In this document: one piece after another, positions 8,777 through 17,544 of the stretch | How the letters are laid out: every line of letters begins with the position of its first letter | Numbering within the stretch: position 1 is the first letter of the stretch | Assembly (NCBI RefSeq): GCF_009793335.1 | Contig: NZ_WING01000001.1 | Coordinates: forward strand, 5,952,001 to 6,016,000 | Reading direction: 5' to 3' | DNA: 64,000 nt | DNA from: Actinomadura sp. J1-007 | Lineage (GTDB): Bacteria > Actinomycetota > Actinomycetes > Streptosporangiales > Streptosporangiaceae | Notes under the pieces: model-generated | Told to the model about the DNA's origin: nothing | The model's database searches: none | The model's input: the letters and a program-made list of their open reading frames with translations, nothing else | Translations under genes and position numbers: made by a program

Positions 8777-9550
8777 TTGGTGCCTCCCTGCGTTTCTTCC
8801 CGGGACGATCCCGGCGTCCACCGCTCGATCAGCTCGTGCTCGGCGGTTGGTCACTCACACACACTCAGACCACCCGTTCCCCCCAAAACTCATCGCGCTC
8901 CACGCCATCAACACTCTTCACTCGCAGTAGGAAGCCTCCTCCTCCCGCCACAACGGTCCGGGTGGCTGCCCCCAGCCCAGGGCCACGTACCACCGCCAAC
9001 CACGCACCGGCCACGCCCGGTGTCGCGTATCCGCATCGGCTGCAATTGGCGTAACAAGGAACATCGGTACAGCGGTTATCGGTGAGAACGAACACGGTCC
9101 GCTCGTAGCCGTGGGGAGGGCGTTGACACGGTTCTCATACTCGCGGCGGGCCTTGCGCTGTGCGACAACGCGATGTCGTGACGTCGTGTTCTTCGGGCCC
9201 CACGCGCGCGTGCGTGTGAGGGCGTCTCGAAGCTCTCACAAGTCGCCGACGAGCAACGGCGATGCGTCGCGTTGAACTCGCCACGGCCGCCGCGACGGAC
9301 GGCCCATTCCTGTCGTCGGGCGTACCGGGACGGGACGGGACGAACGCCGCCCACCCCATGCCACCCCGGTACCTCAAGCCAGGCTTTCGGGAGTTTCGGG
9401 ACACGCCGACGCGCGCCCGCGTACGGGACTTTCTGGAGTTTCTGGAGTCGCGCCCACGCGCACGCGCGCCCACGCGCGCACGCGCGCGAGACGGCAGGGC
9501 GGGCCGGAACCTAGCCGGCGTCCTACTCCCGAACGTGTCCCCTCGGTGGG
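8777..9550. other. Intergenic stretch with decayed sequence and a purine-pyrimidine tract
   Basis: No gene is well supported. A minus-strand frame at 8865-9095 (76 residues, with CTDVPCYANCSRC) has no clear ribosome-binding site or homology that I recognise. Around 9395-9495 the sequence becomes an alternating CG/CA tract with short repeats (two copies of TTTCTGGAG). The right end borders the truncated Tn3 transposase, so this is probably scarred mobile-element sequence. Confidence 0.45.
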
Positions 9551-10357
9551 TAGGTCGTGGCTGGCATCCCGCGCGACTCGCTGTACGTGCCGGACGTCCT
9601 CTACAAGCGCGACGGCGGCAAGCGCCCGGAGATGATCGTCCCCGAAACCGCGAGCTACAGCGACATCGTGTTCGGCTTTCTCACCCTGGCCGGGTTCGCC
9701 TACGCTCCGCAGCTCACGGACCTGCCGGACCAGGGGATGTGGCGCATCGACCGCACGGCCGACTACGGCGCCTTCCAGGACGCCGCCCGTGGCCGGGTCG
9801 ACCTGGTCCGGATCGAGCGGCGCTGGGAGGGCATCCCGCGGATCATCGGCTCCATCCGCACCGGAGCCGTCCGCGCCTACGACGTCATCCGGATGCTGTC
9901 CCGCGACGGTCGCCCCATCCCGCTTGGCGACGCGATCGCGCACTACAGGCGGATCGCGAAACCCTGCACATCCTGCGCTTGGCCGACGAGCCCGGATAGG
10001 CACCGCCAGATCAAGGTGCAGGCCAACGTCCAGGAAGGCCGCCACGCGTTCGCCCGGAAGATCTTCCACAGCCGGGCAGGGCAGCTCTACCAGCGCTACC
10101 AGGACGGCATGGAGGACCAGATCGGCGTGCTGGGCCTGGTCCTCAACGCACTCGTACTGTTCAACACCCGCTGCATGGACGCCGCCGTCACCCAGCTCCG
10201 GAGCGACGGCTTCGAGGTCCGGGACGGGGGTCCCGAACGGGTCTCCCCGTTCGCGCGACATCACATCAACGTGCTCGGCCGGTACTCCTTCCAGCTCCCC
10301 GACCTGCCCGGTGGCCTGCGGCTCCTGCGCGACAAGACCGCCGTGGAGCAGCTGTGA
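9551..10357 (+). pseudogene. Tn3-family transposase (TnpA) remnant, C-terminal quarter
   Basis: Only the last ~270 residues of a ~1000-residue transposase remain. Matching blocks are IPRDSLYVPDVLYKRDGG, TASYSDIVFGF, LTDLPDQGMWRIDRTADYG, TGAVRAYDVIRMLSRDG, VQANVQEGRHAFARKIFH (region of the catalytic Glu) and RHHINVLGRYSFQLPDLPGG. A frame excursion at about 9960-10010 hides the expected TLHILRLADEPG in the next frame: one base is missing near 9960 and one is extra near 10008. A stop lies directly upstream. No resolvase and no terminal inverted repeats are visible, so the element is dead. Confidence 0.85.
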
Positions 10358-10441
10358 CGGGGCAATGGTGGGGCTGGCGCCGGACGGTGCATCCCTATCG
10401 GGCCGGGCGCGCGGGCCAGGCCGGACGGAAGGGGTCAGGTG

Positions 10442-10996
10442 TCAGCGCGGTACGCCGAGGCCGTCGAGGACGATGCCTACGGCCCGGTCGAGTGCCTCGC
10501 CTTCGCTGAGGTCGGTGGCGTGTGCGAGGGCGCGCAGGAGGAGGGAGACGTCGTCGCCGGTGACGTCGGGGCGTGCGGCGCCGGCGGCCTGGGCGCGGTG
10601 GAGTGCGCCGTCGAGGGCCGCGCGGAAGGCGTCGGCCGCCTCGGTGACCGGCCGGGACAGGCCCTGGCCGTCGTCGTCGTGCGGGGGCAGCAGATCCAGC
10701 AGGGTCATCTTCACCGGCCCGGCCGCCGCGAGGGTCCTCATCAGGGAGGCGAAGGCTTTCCCGGGGTCCCGGCTGTCGGCGAGCGCCAGCGCCTGGGCGG
10801 TCAGCTTCTCCAGGTAGCGGCACGCGGTGGCCTCGATGAGGTCCTGCTTGGTGGCGAAGTTCCGGAAGACGGTGGCGATGCTGACCCCGGCCCGCTGCGC
10901 GACCTCCTCGGTGGAGGCGGCGGCCCCCTTCTCGGCGAACACATGCTCGGCGGCCAGCAGGACCTTCTCCCTGTTGGCGGCTCCATCGCGGCGCAT
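10442..10996 (-). CDS. TetR-family regulator, probable repressor of the adjacent hydroxylase
   Basis: A 184-residue protein with an N-terminal helix-turn-helix (STEEVAQRAGVSIATVFRNF, then KQDLIEA), followed by a C-terminal helical domain (VKMTLLDLLPPHDD, VTGDDVSLLLRALAHAT) of the type often seen in actinobacterial TetR proteins. The ATG at 10996 has AAGAGG six bases upstream and is preferred over a TTG at 11014. It diverges from the flavin hydroxylase at 11157. An 18-bp perfect palindrome between the two genes is the likely operator, giving joint autoregulation and repression. Confidence 0.87.
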   Translation of the reverse strand: MRRDGAANREKVLLAAEHVFAEKGAAASTEEVAQRAGVSIATVFRNFATKQDLIEATACRYLEKLTAQALALADSRDPGKAFASLMRTLAAAGPVKMTLLDLLPPHDDDGQGLSRPVTEAADAFRAALDGALHRAQAAGAARPDVTGDDVSLLLRALAHATDLSEGEALDRAVGIVLDGLGVPR

Positions 10997-11014
10997 ACCG
11001 GACCTCTTTTGCAA

Positions 11015-11032
11015 ACGTAGTGGCCACTACGT
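11015..11032. promoter_or_regulatory. 18-bp perfect palindrome, likely TetR operator
   Basis: ACGTAGTGG followed by CCACTACGT lies 19 bases upstream of the TetR start codon. A further half-site, GCGTAGTG, follows at about 11038. Size and position fit a TetR-family operator controlling both divergent genes. Confidence 0.7.
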
Positions 11033-11156
11033 ATGATGCGTAGTGAAGACTTCGCTTAAGGGTATGCCGCCGCGCCCGGCGCGCCAAACGCGCGGCTTCG
11101 GCGCGACGCGACGGCCCTGTCAGGGGCCGTGACCAAAGCACTAAGGAGCACCATCC

Positions 11157-12338
11157 ATGTCCGTGACGGACGAGAACACCACTGTCGTGATCGTGGGATC
11201 GGGTGTCGCCGGCCTCGCCCTCGGCAACTTCCTCCTGCGCAGCGGGATCGACTGCGTGGTACTGGAGCGGCACAGCCGCGAGTACGTCGAGCAGCGCCAG
11301 CGCGCGGGCGTCATCGACCCCAGGGCCGCGCGCATGTTCCGCGAGTGGGGCCTGGAGGACCGGGTCCTGGGCGGCGCCCCCTTCGCGCCGGTGCTGAACT
11401 TCCGCGTCGACGGCGAGACGCGGCCCTTCCGGTACGTGACCGACGACCACGTCGACGGACGCTTCTGCCCCCAGCAGGTCCTCGTGCGCAACCTCATCGA
11501 CGTCTTCGTCAGCGACGGCGGCGATCTCCGCTTCGGAGCCGAGGACGTCGAACTGGAGGACATCACCGGCCCCCGGCCGCGGGTGCGCTACCGCGACAGC
11601 ACGGGCGCGACGCGAGCCATCACCTGCGACTTCATCGCCGGCTGCGACGGAGACCACGGCGTCAGCCGGGCGAGCATCCCCGACAACGTCCTCACCCGCC
11701 AGTCCCACGAGTACGGGTACGCCTGGCTGACCGTACTGGCCGACGCCCCCGCCAACCACCAGTCCATGATGGCGATCCACGACCGGGGGTTCGCCGGCCA
11801 GTTCGCCCGCGGCCCGCAGGCCAGCCGCTTCTACCTCCAGTGCCCGCTGGACACCTCCGTCCAGGAGTGGACGGACGACCGGATCTGGGACGAGATCGAG
11901 GCACGCTTCGGCGAACCGGTCACCGCGAAGGGCCCCATCACCAGCAAGACGCTGGTGCCGCTGCGCAGTGTTGTCCACGCCCCGATGAGCTACGGCCGCC
12001 TGTACCTGCTCGGTGACGCCGCGCACATCGTGCCGCCCATGAGCGCCAAGGGCATGAACCTGGCCCTGCACGACGCCGACGTGTTCGCGGCGGCGGTTCT
12101 GAAGCAGGTCAAGGAGCAGGACGCGGGCCCGCTGGAGGCGTACTCCGCCACCTGCCTGAAGCACGTGTGGAACTACCAGGCGTACGCCGCGTGGTTCACC
12201 GACCTCATGCACGACGCGGGAGACGTCTCCTACCACGGCGAGTTCCGGCGCAGCCTCGCACGCGCCGAGTTCGAACGCCTCTACGACTCCGAGACCGCCA
12301 ACCGGCTCTTCGGCGAGTTCCTCACCGGCCTGAACTGA
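11157..12338 (+). CDS. pobA: FAD-dependent 4-hydroxybenzoate 3-monooxygenase (PobA-like)
   Basis: A 393-residue class A flavoprotein hydroxylase. It has the N-terminal dinucleotide motif VVIVGSGVAGLALG, the conserved QRQRAGVIDPRA block typical of p-hydroxybenzoate hydroxylases, the DG motif IAGCDGDHGVSR and the FAD ribityl motif LYLLGDAAHIVPPMSAKGMN. These enzymes use NAD(P)H and O2 to turn 4-hydroxybenzoate into protocatechuate. The ATG has AAGGAG upstream, and a small GC hairpin (11111-11130) lies in the leader. No protocatechuate ring-cleavage genes are in the window, so the exact substrate is inferred. Divergent from the TetR gene and followed by a strong terminator. Confidence 0.88.
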   Translation: MSVTDENTTVVIVGSGVAGLALGNFLLRSGIDCVVLERHSREYVEQRQRAGVIDPRAARMFREWGLEDRVLGGAPFAPVLNFRVDGETRPFRYVTDDHVDGRFCPQQVLVRNLIDVFVSDGGDLRFGAEDVELEDITGPRPRVRYRDSTGATRAITCDFIAGCDGDHGVSRASIPDNVLTRQSHEYGYAWLTVLADAPANHQSMMAIHDRGFAGQFARGPQASRFYLQCPLDTSVQEWTDDRIWDEIEARFGEPVTAKGPITSKTLVPLRSVVHAPMSYGRLYLLGDAAHIVPPMSAKGMNLALHDADVFAAAVLKQVKEQDAGPLEAYSATCLKHVWNYQAYAAWFTDLMHDAGDVSYHGEFRRSLARAEFERLYDSETANRLFGEFLTGLN

Positions 12339-12411
12339 GCCCCCACCTCCTGGCCGAGTGAGCAGAGGTCGCAGGTCTGAGCACCCGGACCTTCAACCTC
12401 TGCCACCAGCA

Positions 12412-12455
12412 CCTGCGGGGGCTGGAACGGGAAAACCCGTTCCAGCCCCCGCAGG
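12412..12455. terminator. Strong rho-independent-type hairpin after pobA
   Basis: A perfect 20-bp stem (CCTGCGGGGGCTGGAACGGG and its complement) encloses an AAAA loop, 73 bases past the pobA stop. No T-run follows. Confidence 0.8.
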
Positions 12456-12496
12456 AGCTCATGAACACCATGCCGTGACAGTTCGGTGGCGCAGCT

Positions 12497-12918
12497 TCAA
12501 CCGCTGCTGCATCCCGGAGCGAGCAGACTGGTCAATTCCGCGATCGCCTATGCAGAGGGCTTGAAGTATCGGCGCACGTTCGCCAGCTTCTTGTGCCTCG
12601 ACTCCGCCATCAGCCTCAGCAGCGACGCCCCCTGCTCCCCAGATGGGACAGAGCGGAAGGGCGATACTTGTGCAGGTCCCAGCCGATCCCCGGCCCCGCA
12701 CAGCCGTGTGCTCATCCAGCAGTGCACGGGCCTGGCCGTAGGAGAGGCGGGCCAGACCGGTGTCCGGCATACGTCGCGCGGGTTGACGACCTTCCCGGAC
12801 CGGGGCGGCGGTGGGTGACGAACACCGGGCCCCAGGTCCGGCCGCGCAGCAGGCGGGGCAGGAGCCGCGCGGTACCAGCGTCCCAGTAGACGGTCTCCAG
12901 CACGAAGTCCTCCGGCTT
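12497..12918 (-). pseudogene. Tyrosine recombinase (phage-type integrase) remnant
   Basis: Reading leftward, fragments in shifting frames spell VLETVYWDAGTARLLPRLL, GRTWGPVFVTHRRPGPG, DTGLARLSYGQARALLDEHT, then GWDLHKYRPSALSHLG (the region of the catalytic His/Arg box), ASLLRLMAESRHKK and NVRRYFKPSA with the nucleophilic Tyr, then an in-frame stop and AIAELTSLLAPG. The catalytic core is therefore recognisable, but frame changes and a stop after PSA inactivate it. It abuts the stop codon of the following SDR gene. This is evidence of a former integrative element here. Confidence 0.78.
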
Positions 12919-12919
12919 G

Positions 12920-13657
12920 CTAGCCGTTCAACATCTGGAATCCGCCGTCGATCGGGATGTGCGCGCCGGAGACGGCGTGGAATCCGCCTTCGGCGATCGT
13001 GGTGATGAGTGCCGCGACATCGTCGGGTTCGGTGATCCGGCCGAGTACGGAGTTCTTGGCGAAGCGCGCCTCGCTGTCGGGGGTGCGCGCCGCGCTGCTC
13101 GCCTCGGTGCGCACCATGCCGGGGGCGATGGTGTTGGCGGTGACGCCATAGTGGCCGGCCTCGGCCGCGACCTGCCGGGCGAAGGTGTTGAGCGCGGCCT
13201 TCGCGGTGGCGTGCGAGATCGCGTTCGGCATGGTCATATCGGCGACCACGCTGGAGACGTACACGATCTGCCCGGACCGCTGCTCGCGCATCAGCTCGAG
13301 CACCCGCTGGGTGACGTGGAAGACGGCCGCCAGCTCGCCGGTGACCTTTCCGGCGAAGTCCGCCCAGCTCATCATGCTCAGCGGGGCGAAGGTGGGCGCG
13401 ATGTTGGCGTTGCACACCAGCAGATCGATCCGGGTGGCGGCGGCGACGAGCCTGGCCACCTCGGCCGGCTCGCGCACGTCGGCCTGGATGGCCTCGGCCG
13501 TGCCGCCGACCTTCTCGATCTCCTGAACCACCGCACGCGCCGCGCTCTCGTCGCTGCGGTAGTTGACGATCACGTGAAATCCGCAGCCGCCCAGCCGGGC
13601 CGCGGTCGCGGCGCCGATCCCGCGACTCGCGCCGGTGATCAAAGCGGTTCGTTCCAT
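12920..13657 (-). CDS. Short-chain dehydrogenase/reductase with His in place of the catalytic Tyr
   Basis: A 245-residue classical SDR: TALITGASRGIGAATA (NAD(P)-binding), CNANIA in place of NNAG, VYVSSVVAD with the catalytic Ser, and C-terminal IPIDGGFQM. In the expected YxxxK position the sequence reads SHATAKAAL, so the Tyr is replaced by His while the Lys is kept. Activity may be altered or redox function lost. The ATG at 13657 has GGAGG six bases upstream. It diverges from an HxlR regulator, a common actinobacterial arrangement for redox-responsive SDR genes. Confidence 0.86.
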   Translation of the reverse strand: MERTALITGASRGIGAATAARLGGCGFHVIVNYRSDESAARAVVQEIEKVGGTAEAIQADVREPAEVARLVAAATRIDLLVCNANIAPTFAPLSMMSWADFAGKVTGELAAVFHVTQRVLELMREQRSGQIVYVSSVVADMTMPNAISHATAKAALNTFARQVAAEAGHYGVTANTIAPGMVRTEASSAARTPDSEARFAKNSVLGRITEPDDVAALITTIAEGGFHAVSGAHIPIDGGFQMLNG

Positions 13658-13786
13658 GTGCCACCTCCGTGTCGGGCTGTCCTGGCTGAACGTACGGAAC
13701 GTGGCTAACCTTTCGTAAGTACGTACCTCGGAGTAAGCTTCGGAGCCCGATGACGGTGTCCAGACAGGGAGAGGCCGACACGGACG

Positions 13787-14170
13787 ATGAGTGACGTATT
13801 TCATGTCGACTGCCCAGCCCGCGCGGTGCTCGACCATGTCACCAGCCGCTGGGCCACGCTGATTCTGGCCGCCCTGCGCGACGGGCCGCTGCGGTTCTCC
13901 GAACTGCACACCAAGATCGAGGGCGTCAGCGAGAAGATGCTGTCCCAGACACTGCGCACGCTGGTGCACGACGGCTTGGTCATCCGTACGGTGCATCCAA
14001 CGACACCGCCGACGGTCAGCTACGGGCTGACCGAACTCGGCGACGGCCTCACCCAGCTCCTGCACGGACTGATGACCTGGATCGGCGAACATGCGGCCGA
14101 GGTCCACACCGCCAGGGCAGCCCACCAGGCGCCCGCTACGGCCAATGCGAGCCAACCCGCCCAACAGTGA
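13787..14170 (+). CDS. HxlR-family transcriptional regulator
   Basis: A 127-residue winged-helix protein. The hallmarks are CPARAVLDHVTSRWATLILAAL, PLRFSELHTKIEGVSEKMLSQTLRTL (recognition helix) and VSYGLTELGDGLTQLL. There is a Cys at position 9, as in redox-sensing HxlR/QorR proteins. The C-terminal ~20 residues are Ala/Gln-rich. It diverges from the SDR gene over 129 bp, which contains the 8-bp palindrome GTACGTAC and is the probable control region for both. Confidence 0.88.
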   Translation: MSDVFHVDCPARAVLDHVTSRWATLILAALRDGPLRFSELHTKIEGVSEKMLSQTLRTLVHDGLVIRTVHPTTPPTVSYGLTELGDGLTQLLHGLMTWIGEHAAEVHTARAAHQAPATANASQPAQQ

Positions 14171-14381
14171 CCGATCGCCCCGGCACCGGCCGCGAGCAGG
14201 GCGGGCACCGGTGGCTACTGGTCCGCCGCGATCGACCCACCGGCAACAAGCCGACAACGAAGGGTGCTCGGCAACAAAGGTTGCTCAGAGACACGGACGG
14301 AACCAGCCGTTGAGCCCAAGACCGTTTCTCAACGGTCCACTGAGCCGGGTGAGACGTCCGGAAGCCGCGGCCGTGATCACG

Positions 14382-15055
14382 ATGAGCCAACCTGGCAACA
14401 CGACCCAGCACCCCAGACCGAACGTTTGTTCGCACCAAGGGCGAGCCCGCGACCGCCGCCGCCTCCTCCGGGGCCGCCGGGTCCGTGGATGCCGGGCGCG
14501 CCCGGACCGTTCCCCGGGCCGCCGATGCCCGGCCCGCGCGGTCCCCGGCAGGGCGCCGGGAAACGCCGGGGCCTGGTCATCGCCGCGGCCGTCGGCGTCG
14601 TCCTGGTGGTCGGCGGGATCGGCGCCGCCCTGGACGACGACGGCGGCAAGCCGGAGACGAAACCGTCCGCGTCCGCGAAGCCGGAGACCGCGGTCGCGGG
14701 CCCGGACGGCAAGCCAGGGGTGCCGAGTCGGGAGACGTGGGAGTACGTCGCCTCCGCGCACCGTACGGCGTTCGTCGCCTACCTCCGCGCCCTCGACCCC
14801 GGCCTGACCCCCACCTCGCCCGGCGCCCGCGCCCGGCCGCTGCGCCGCGCCGTGAACGTGTGCCTGGACATCCACCAGGGCAAGCCGGATGCGACCGTGC
14901 TCCACAACACCGCCTACCGGTACAACGGCGGGCAGGCGTCCGTCCCCCAGGGCTCGCAGAAGGCCCGCCGCATCCTCGCGGCCGTCAAACGGTGGATCTG
15001 CGCGGACCCGGGCCTGCGCGCCCACTTCGCCAAGACCCACGAGCGGGCAGGATGA
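14382..15055 (+). CDS. Proline-rich single-pass membrane protein, frame broken near 14396
   Basis: From ATG 14382, adding one G to the CCTGG at about 14394 gives MSQPGQHDPAPQTERLFAP, which runs into the downstream frame for about 224 residues. The N-terminal part is a Pro/Gly-rich cytoplasmic stretch. The membrane segment GLVIAAAVGVVLVVGGIGAAL follows, then a DDD-containing linker and an extracellular domain with CLDIHQGKPDATVLHNTAYRY and WICADPGLRAHF, reminiscent of DUF732-type domains with two Cys that could pair. Function unknown. Confidence 0.62.
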
Positions 15056-15059
15056 CGCC

Positions 15060-15194
15060 ATGAACACCCCCCATACGAACCGGATGACGACCACCACGCC
15101 GACGACACCGGCCCGAGCGACCGGGCGCTCCCGCCGGCGACCGAAGACCAAGACGGCCCCGCCGGAGGGTTACGCCGACGATCCGCCGTTCTGA
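15060..15194 (+). CDS. Small basic hypothetical protein, 44 residues
   Basis: The frame begins four bases after the preceding stop codon, with GCAGGATG as a weak ribosome-binding site. The product is Thr-rich at the N-terminus, then basic (RSRRRPKTKT), and ends EGYADDPPF. The close spacing suggests co-translation with the membrane protein. No family recognised. Confidence 0.4.
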   Translation: MNTPHTNRMTTTTPTTPARATGRSRRRPKTKTAPPEGYADDPPF

Positions 15195-15293
15195 CGGCAT
15201 CATGCTCCCTGGGGCCCTCCCGTGCGCCTGCCCGCTGTGGGAGGGGCCATCCTCGCCGGTGTGGCGGCGGCTCGGTTCATGGCGGCTGGGGGT

Positions 15294-16475
15294 TTATGGG
15301 GTGCTGGGGCCTTCGGCGCACAGTGCGTGGTCGATCAGGGCGCTGGCCGTTTCCTCCTGCTCCTTGATGTGCTCGAAGGTGTCGCCGCGCGCCTCGGACA
15401 TGGAGACCACGGCGGTGCGCCCGCCGTCGTCGGTGACACCGTTGAGGGTGATGTAGCCGCCGTCCCCGCCCTCGTGGCTCCAGTAGGTGCCTCCGCAGGT
15501 CAGGGGGCGTTCGACCAGGCCGAGGCCGTAGCGGCCGCCGGGCCACAGCCGCTGGACCTCCGCGCTCACCGGGACGGTCCGCTTCATCTCGGCCAGTTGC
15601 CGCGCCGGCAGCAGCCGGCCCGCGAGCAGCGCACGGAAGATGCGGTTCTGGTCCCGCGTGGTGGTGACCCACGAAAGGTTCTGGTAGTCCACCGGTACCT
15701 GTTCGGTGACGTCCACCCGGGCACCCGGACCGAACAACTGGTAGGCCCGGGCGTGCGGCCGGGGCAGGGTCTGCGAGGTGCCGCCCCACCGGGTTCGGGC
15801 GAGGCCGAGCGGGCGCAGGATCCGGTCTTCGATCTCCCGGTGGGCGGGCCGGCCGGTGGCCTTCTGGATGATCATGTCGAGCAGGACGTAGCCGGTGTTG
15901 GAGTACGCCCAGCCCTTGCCGGGCGGGAAGTTCGGCGTGTGGGCCATGGCGCGTTCGATCAGCTGCTCGGGGCTGTAGACGTCGTGGCGCTGCCGGTAGT
16001 ACTCCTCCGGCGTGGTGTAGCCGGGCAGGTCGTCGCGGATCCCGCTGGTGTGCCGGAGCAGATGGCGAACAGTGATCCGGCTGCCGTCGTTGCCGTTGCC
16101 GCGCACCACCCCCGGCAGCCAGTGGGCGACGGTGTCGTTCAGCGACAGCCCGCCCTCGGCCTCTAGCTGGAGAACCACCGCGGCCACCAGCGTCTTGGAC
16201 GTGCTGGCCATGCGGAAGTAGCCGTTGGACGAGACCGGGCGGCCGGTGTCCAGGTCGGCGGTACCGCTGGTGGCGACCCACTGCCGACCGTCAGGACCGA
16301 CCATGCGGGCCTGCACACCACTGACCCCCAGAGCGCGGATCGCCTCGGCGTCCTGCCGCAACCGCGCCACAGCGGAGGGACCGCCGGGCCGGGCGGCAGC
16401 CGGGACCGCATCACAGGCGAGCAGCGCAGCGACACCGAACGCCACAGCCAGGCGCCTACGCAGAGTCGAAGTCAT
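15294..16475 (-). CDS. Secreted serine hydrolase of the beta-lactamase / D-Ala-D-Ala carboxypeptidase family
   Basis: A 393-residue protein with a signal peptide (RRRLAVAFGVAALLACDAVPAAA). The class C serine-hydrolase motifs are all present: nucleophile motif ASTSKTL (SxxK), YSNTGY (YxN) and SHEGGDGG (HxG). The nearest functional type is the R61-like DD-carboxypeptidase/esterase group that trims peptidoglycan stem peptides or hydrolyses esters. The start at 16475 places the signal peptide correctly. Monocistronic; substrate unproven. Confidence 0.87.
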   Translation of the reverse strand: MTSTLRRRLAVAFGVAALLACDAVPAAARPGGPSAVARLRQDAEAIRALGVSGVQARMVGPDGRQWVATSGTADLDTGRPVSSNGYFRMASTSKTLVAAVVLQLEAEGGLSLNDTVAHWLPGVVRGNGNDGSRITVRHLLRHTSGIRDDLPGYTTPEEYYRQRHDVYSPEQLIERAMAHTPNFPPGKGWAYSNTGYVLLDMIIQKATGRPAHREIEDRILRPLGLARTRWGGTSQTLPRPHARAYQLFGPGARVDVTEQVPVDYQNLSWVTTTRDQNRIFRALLAGRLLPARQLAEMKRTVPVSAEVQRLWPGGRYGLGLVERPLTCGGTYWSHEGGDGGYITLNGVTDDGGRTAVVSMSEARGDTFEHIKEQEETASALIDHALCAEGPSTP

Positions 16476-16572
16476 GCGCGGAACGCTATTTCCGGCCTCC
16501 ACCGGCCCGCGACCAGGCACACTCCCAGATCGCTACGGGAGTTACCCCTACCACCGCGGCCAGGCCCCCGGC

Positions 16573-17249
16573 TCAACGGCGGCTGTTGTCGGTGTACGGA
16601 GCCAAGGGCAGACCCCGGGGACGCGAACGGTGTAGCGGTTCGATCGCTGCCGATGCGTCCCGCGGCTGCTCGTCGTTCCACCGCCGAACCGGGCGTCACC
16701 GGAGAAGGCTGCACCGCCGAACCCAGCGTCATAGGAGAAGGCCGCATAGGCGAACGCAGCGACGCCGGAGAAGGGCCCATCGCCGAATCCGGCGTGGCCG
16801 GAAGAGACTGCACCGGTGAACCAAGTGAAGTCACCGAAGGTCACACCGCGAAACTGGGCGTCACCGGAGAAGGTGGTCCGACTGAACCGAGTGTCACCGG
16901 AGAAGGCCGCCTCCTGGAACCCTGCGAAGCCGGTGAAGACGGTGTTGGTGAAGTCGGCGTTGTGGAGATGGCAGCCGGTGAGCACGAAGTCGGTGAGGGT
17001 GGCGCCGGTCAGATCCAGGGAGATGTCGGCCCAGTGATGTTCGGCGTCGGGGCGTAGGTGGGTGGACAGGAGACGTTGGGCGGTGAGGCGGACCTGGTGT
17101 TCCTCGCGTGGGTCGGGTGCGGGCGGCACGGCGGGGGCGGTTCCGGTGGTGCGGGTGGCGTGGTAGCGGCGGGCCGCCCGGCGCTGCCCGCCAGCCGGGT
17201 CCGAGAACGCTCCGCTGGGTCCGTACGGCATGCTCGTGGAGACCATCAC
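16573..17249 (-). CDS. Pentapeptide-repeat protein, frame probably broken near 16672
   Basis: The centre consists of tandem five-residue repeats of the AxFSGDARF type (for example AAFSGDTRFSRTTFSGDAQF), which fold into a right-handed beta-helix. It is preceded by a helical segment, REEHQVRLTAQRLLSTHLRP. In the frame as read, the tail becomes atypical after DARFGGG. Adding one G there gives NDEQPRDASAAIEPLH and a stop at 16573, for about 225 residues. Related actinobacterial proteins carry an N-terminal membrane region that is missing here, so the 5' end next to the tRNA-Gly may be truncated. Confidence 0.65.
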
Positions 17250-17280
17250 CGGAGTGATCAGGACTCTGACCTGGAAGACG

Positions 17281-17354
17281 TGGAGCGGGCGACGGGAATC
17301 GAACCCGCGTAGCCAGTTTGGAAGACTGGGGCTCTACCATTGAGCTACGCCCGC
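17281..17354 (-). tRNA. tRNA-Gly (anticodon TCC)
   Basis: The reverse complement folds into a full cloverleaf: acceptor GCGGGCG with CGCCCGC, D-arm GCTCAATGGTAGAGC, anticodon stem CCAGT/ACTGG with loop CTTCCAA, and T-arm GCGGGTTCGATTCCCGT. Discriminator T and an encoded CCA follow. Confidence 0.96.
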
Positions 17355-17470
17355 GCGCGTGTACGAGGGGATCATGGATCCCTCGAACGCCATCCCGTAG
17401 CGTACAGGGTTTCGAGGGTGGTCGTGGAACGCGGCGAACGGGGCTGATCCGCACTACACTTCACGCGACA

Positions 17471-17544
17471 CGGGCTGTGGCGCAGTTTGGTAGCGCACTG
17501 GCTTTGGGTGCCAGGGGTCGTGGGTTCAAATCCCGCCAGCCCGA
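17471..17544 (+). tRNA. tRNA-Pro (anticodon TGG)
   Basis: Cloverleaf with acceptor CGGGCTG/CAGCCCG, D-arm GCGCAGTTTGGTAGCGC, anticodon stem CTGGC/GCCAG with loop TTTGGGT, T-loop GTTCAAATC and discriminator A. The genome continues CCG, so CCA is not encoded. Confidence 0.95.

Noticed and set aside
8099..9085. A 328-codon plus-strand frame over the DHFR-like gene
   Set aside because: The minus-strand reductase explains this segment, and the plus-strand translation has no domain or ribosome-binding site.
8865..9095. A 76-codon minus-strand frame with several Cys
   Set aside because: No convincing ribosome-binding site and no recognised family, and it lies in scarred sequence; kept only as a note.
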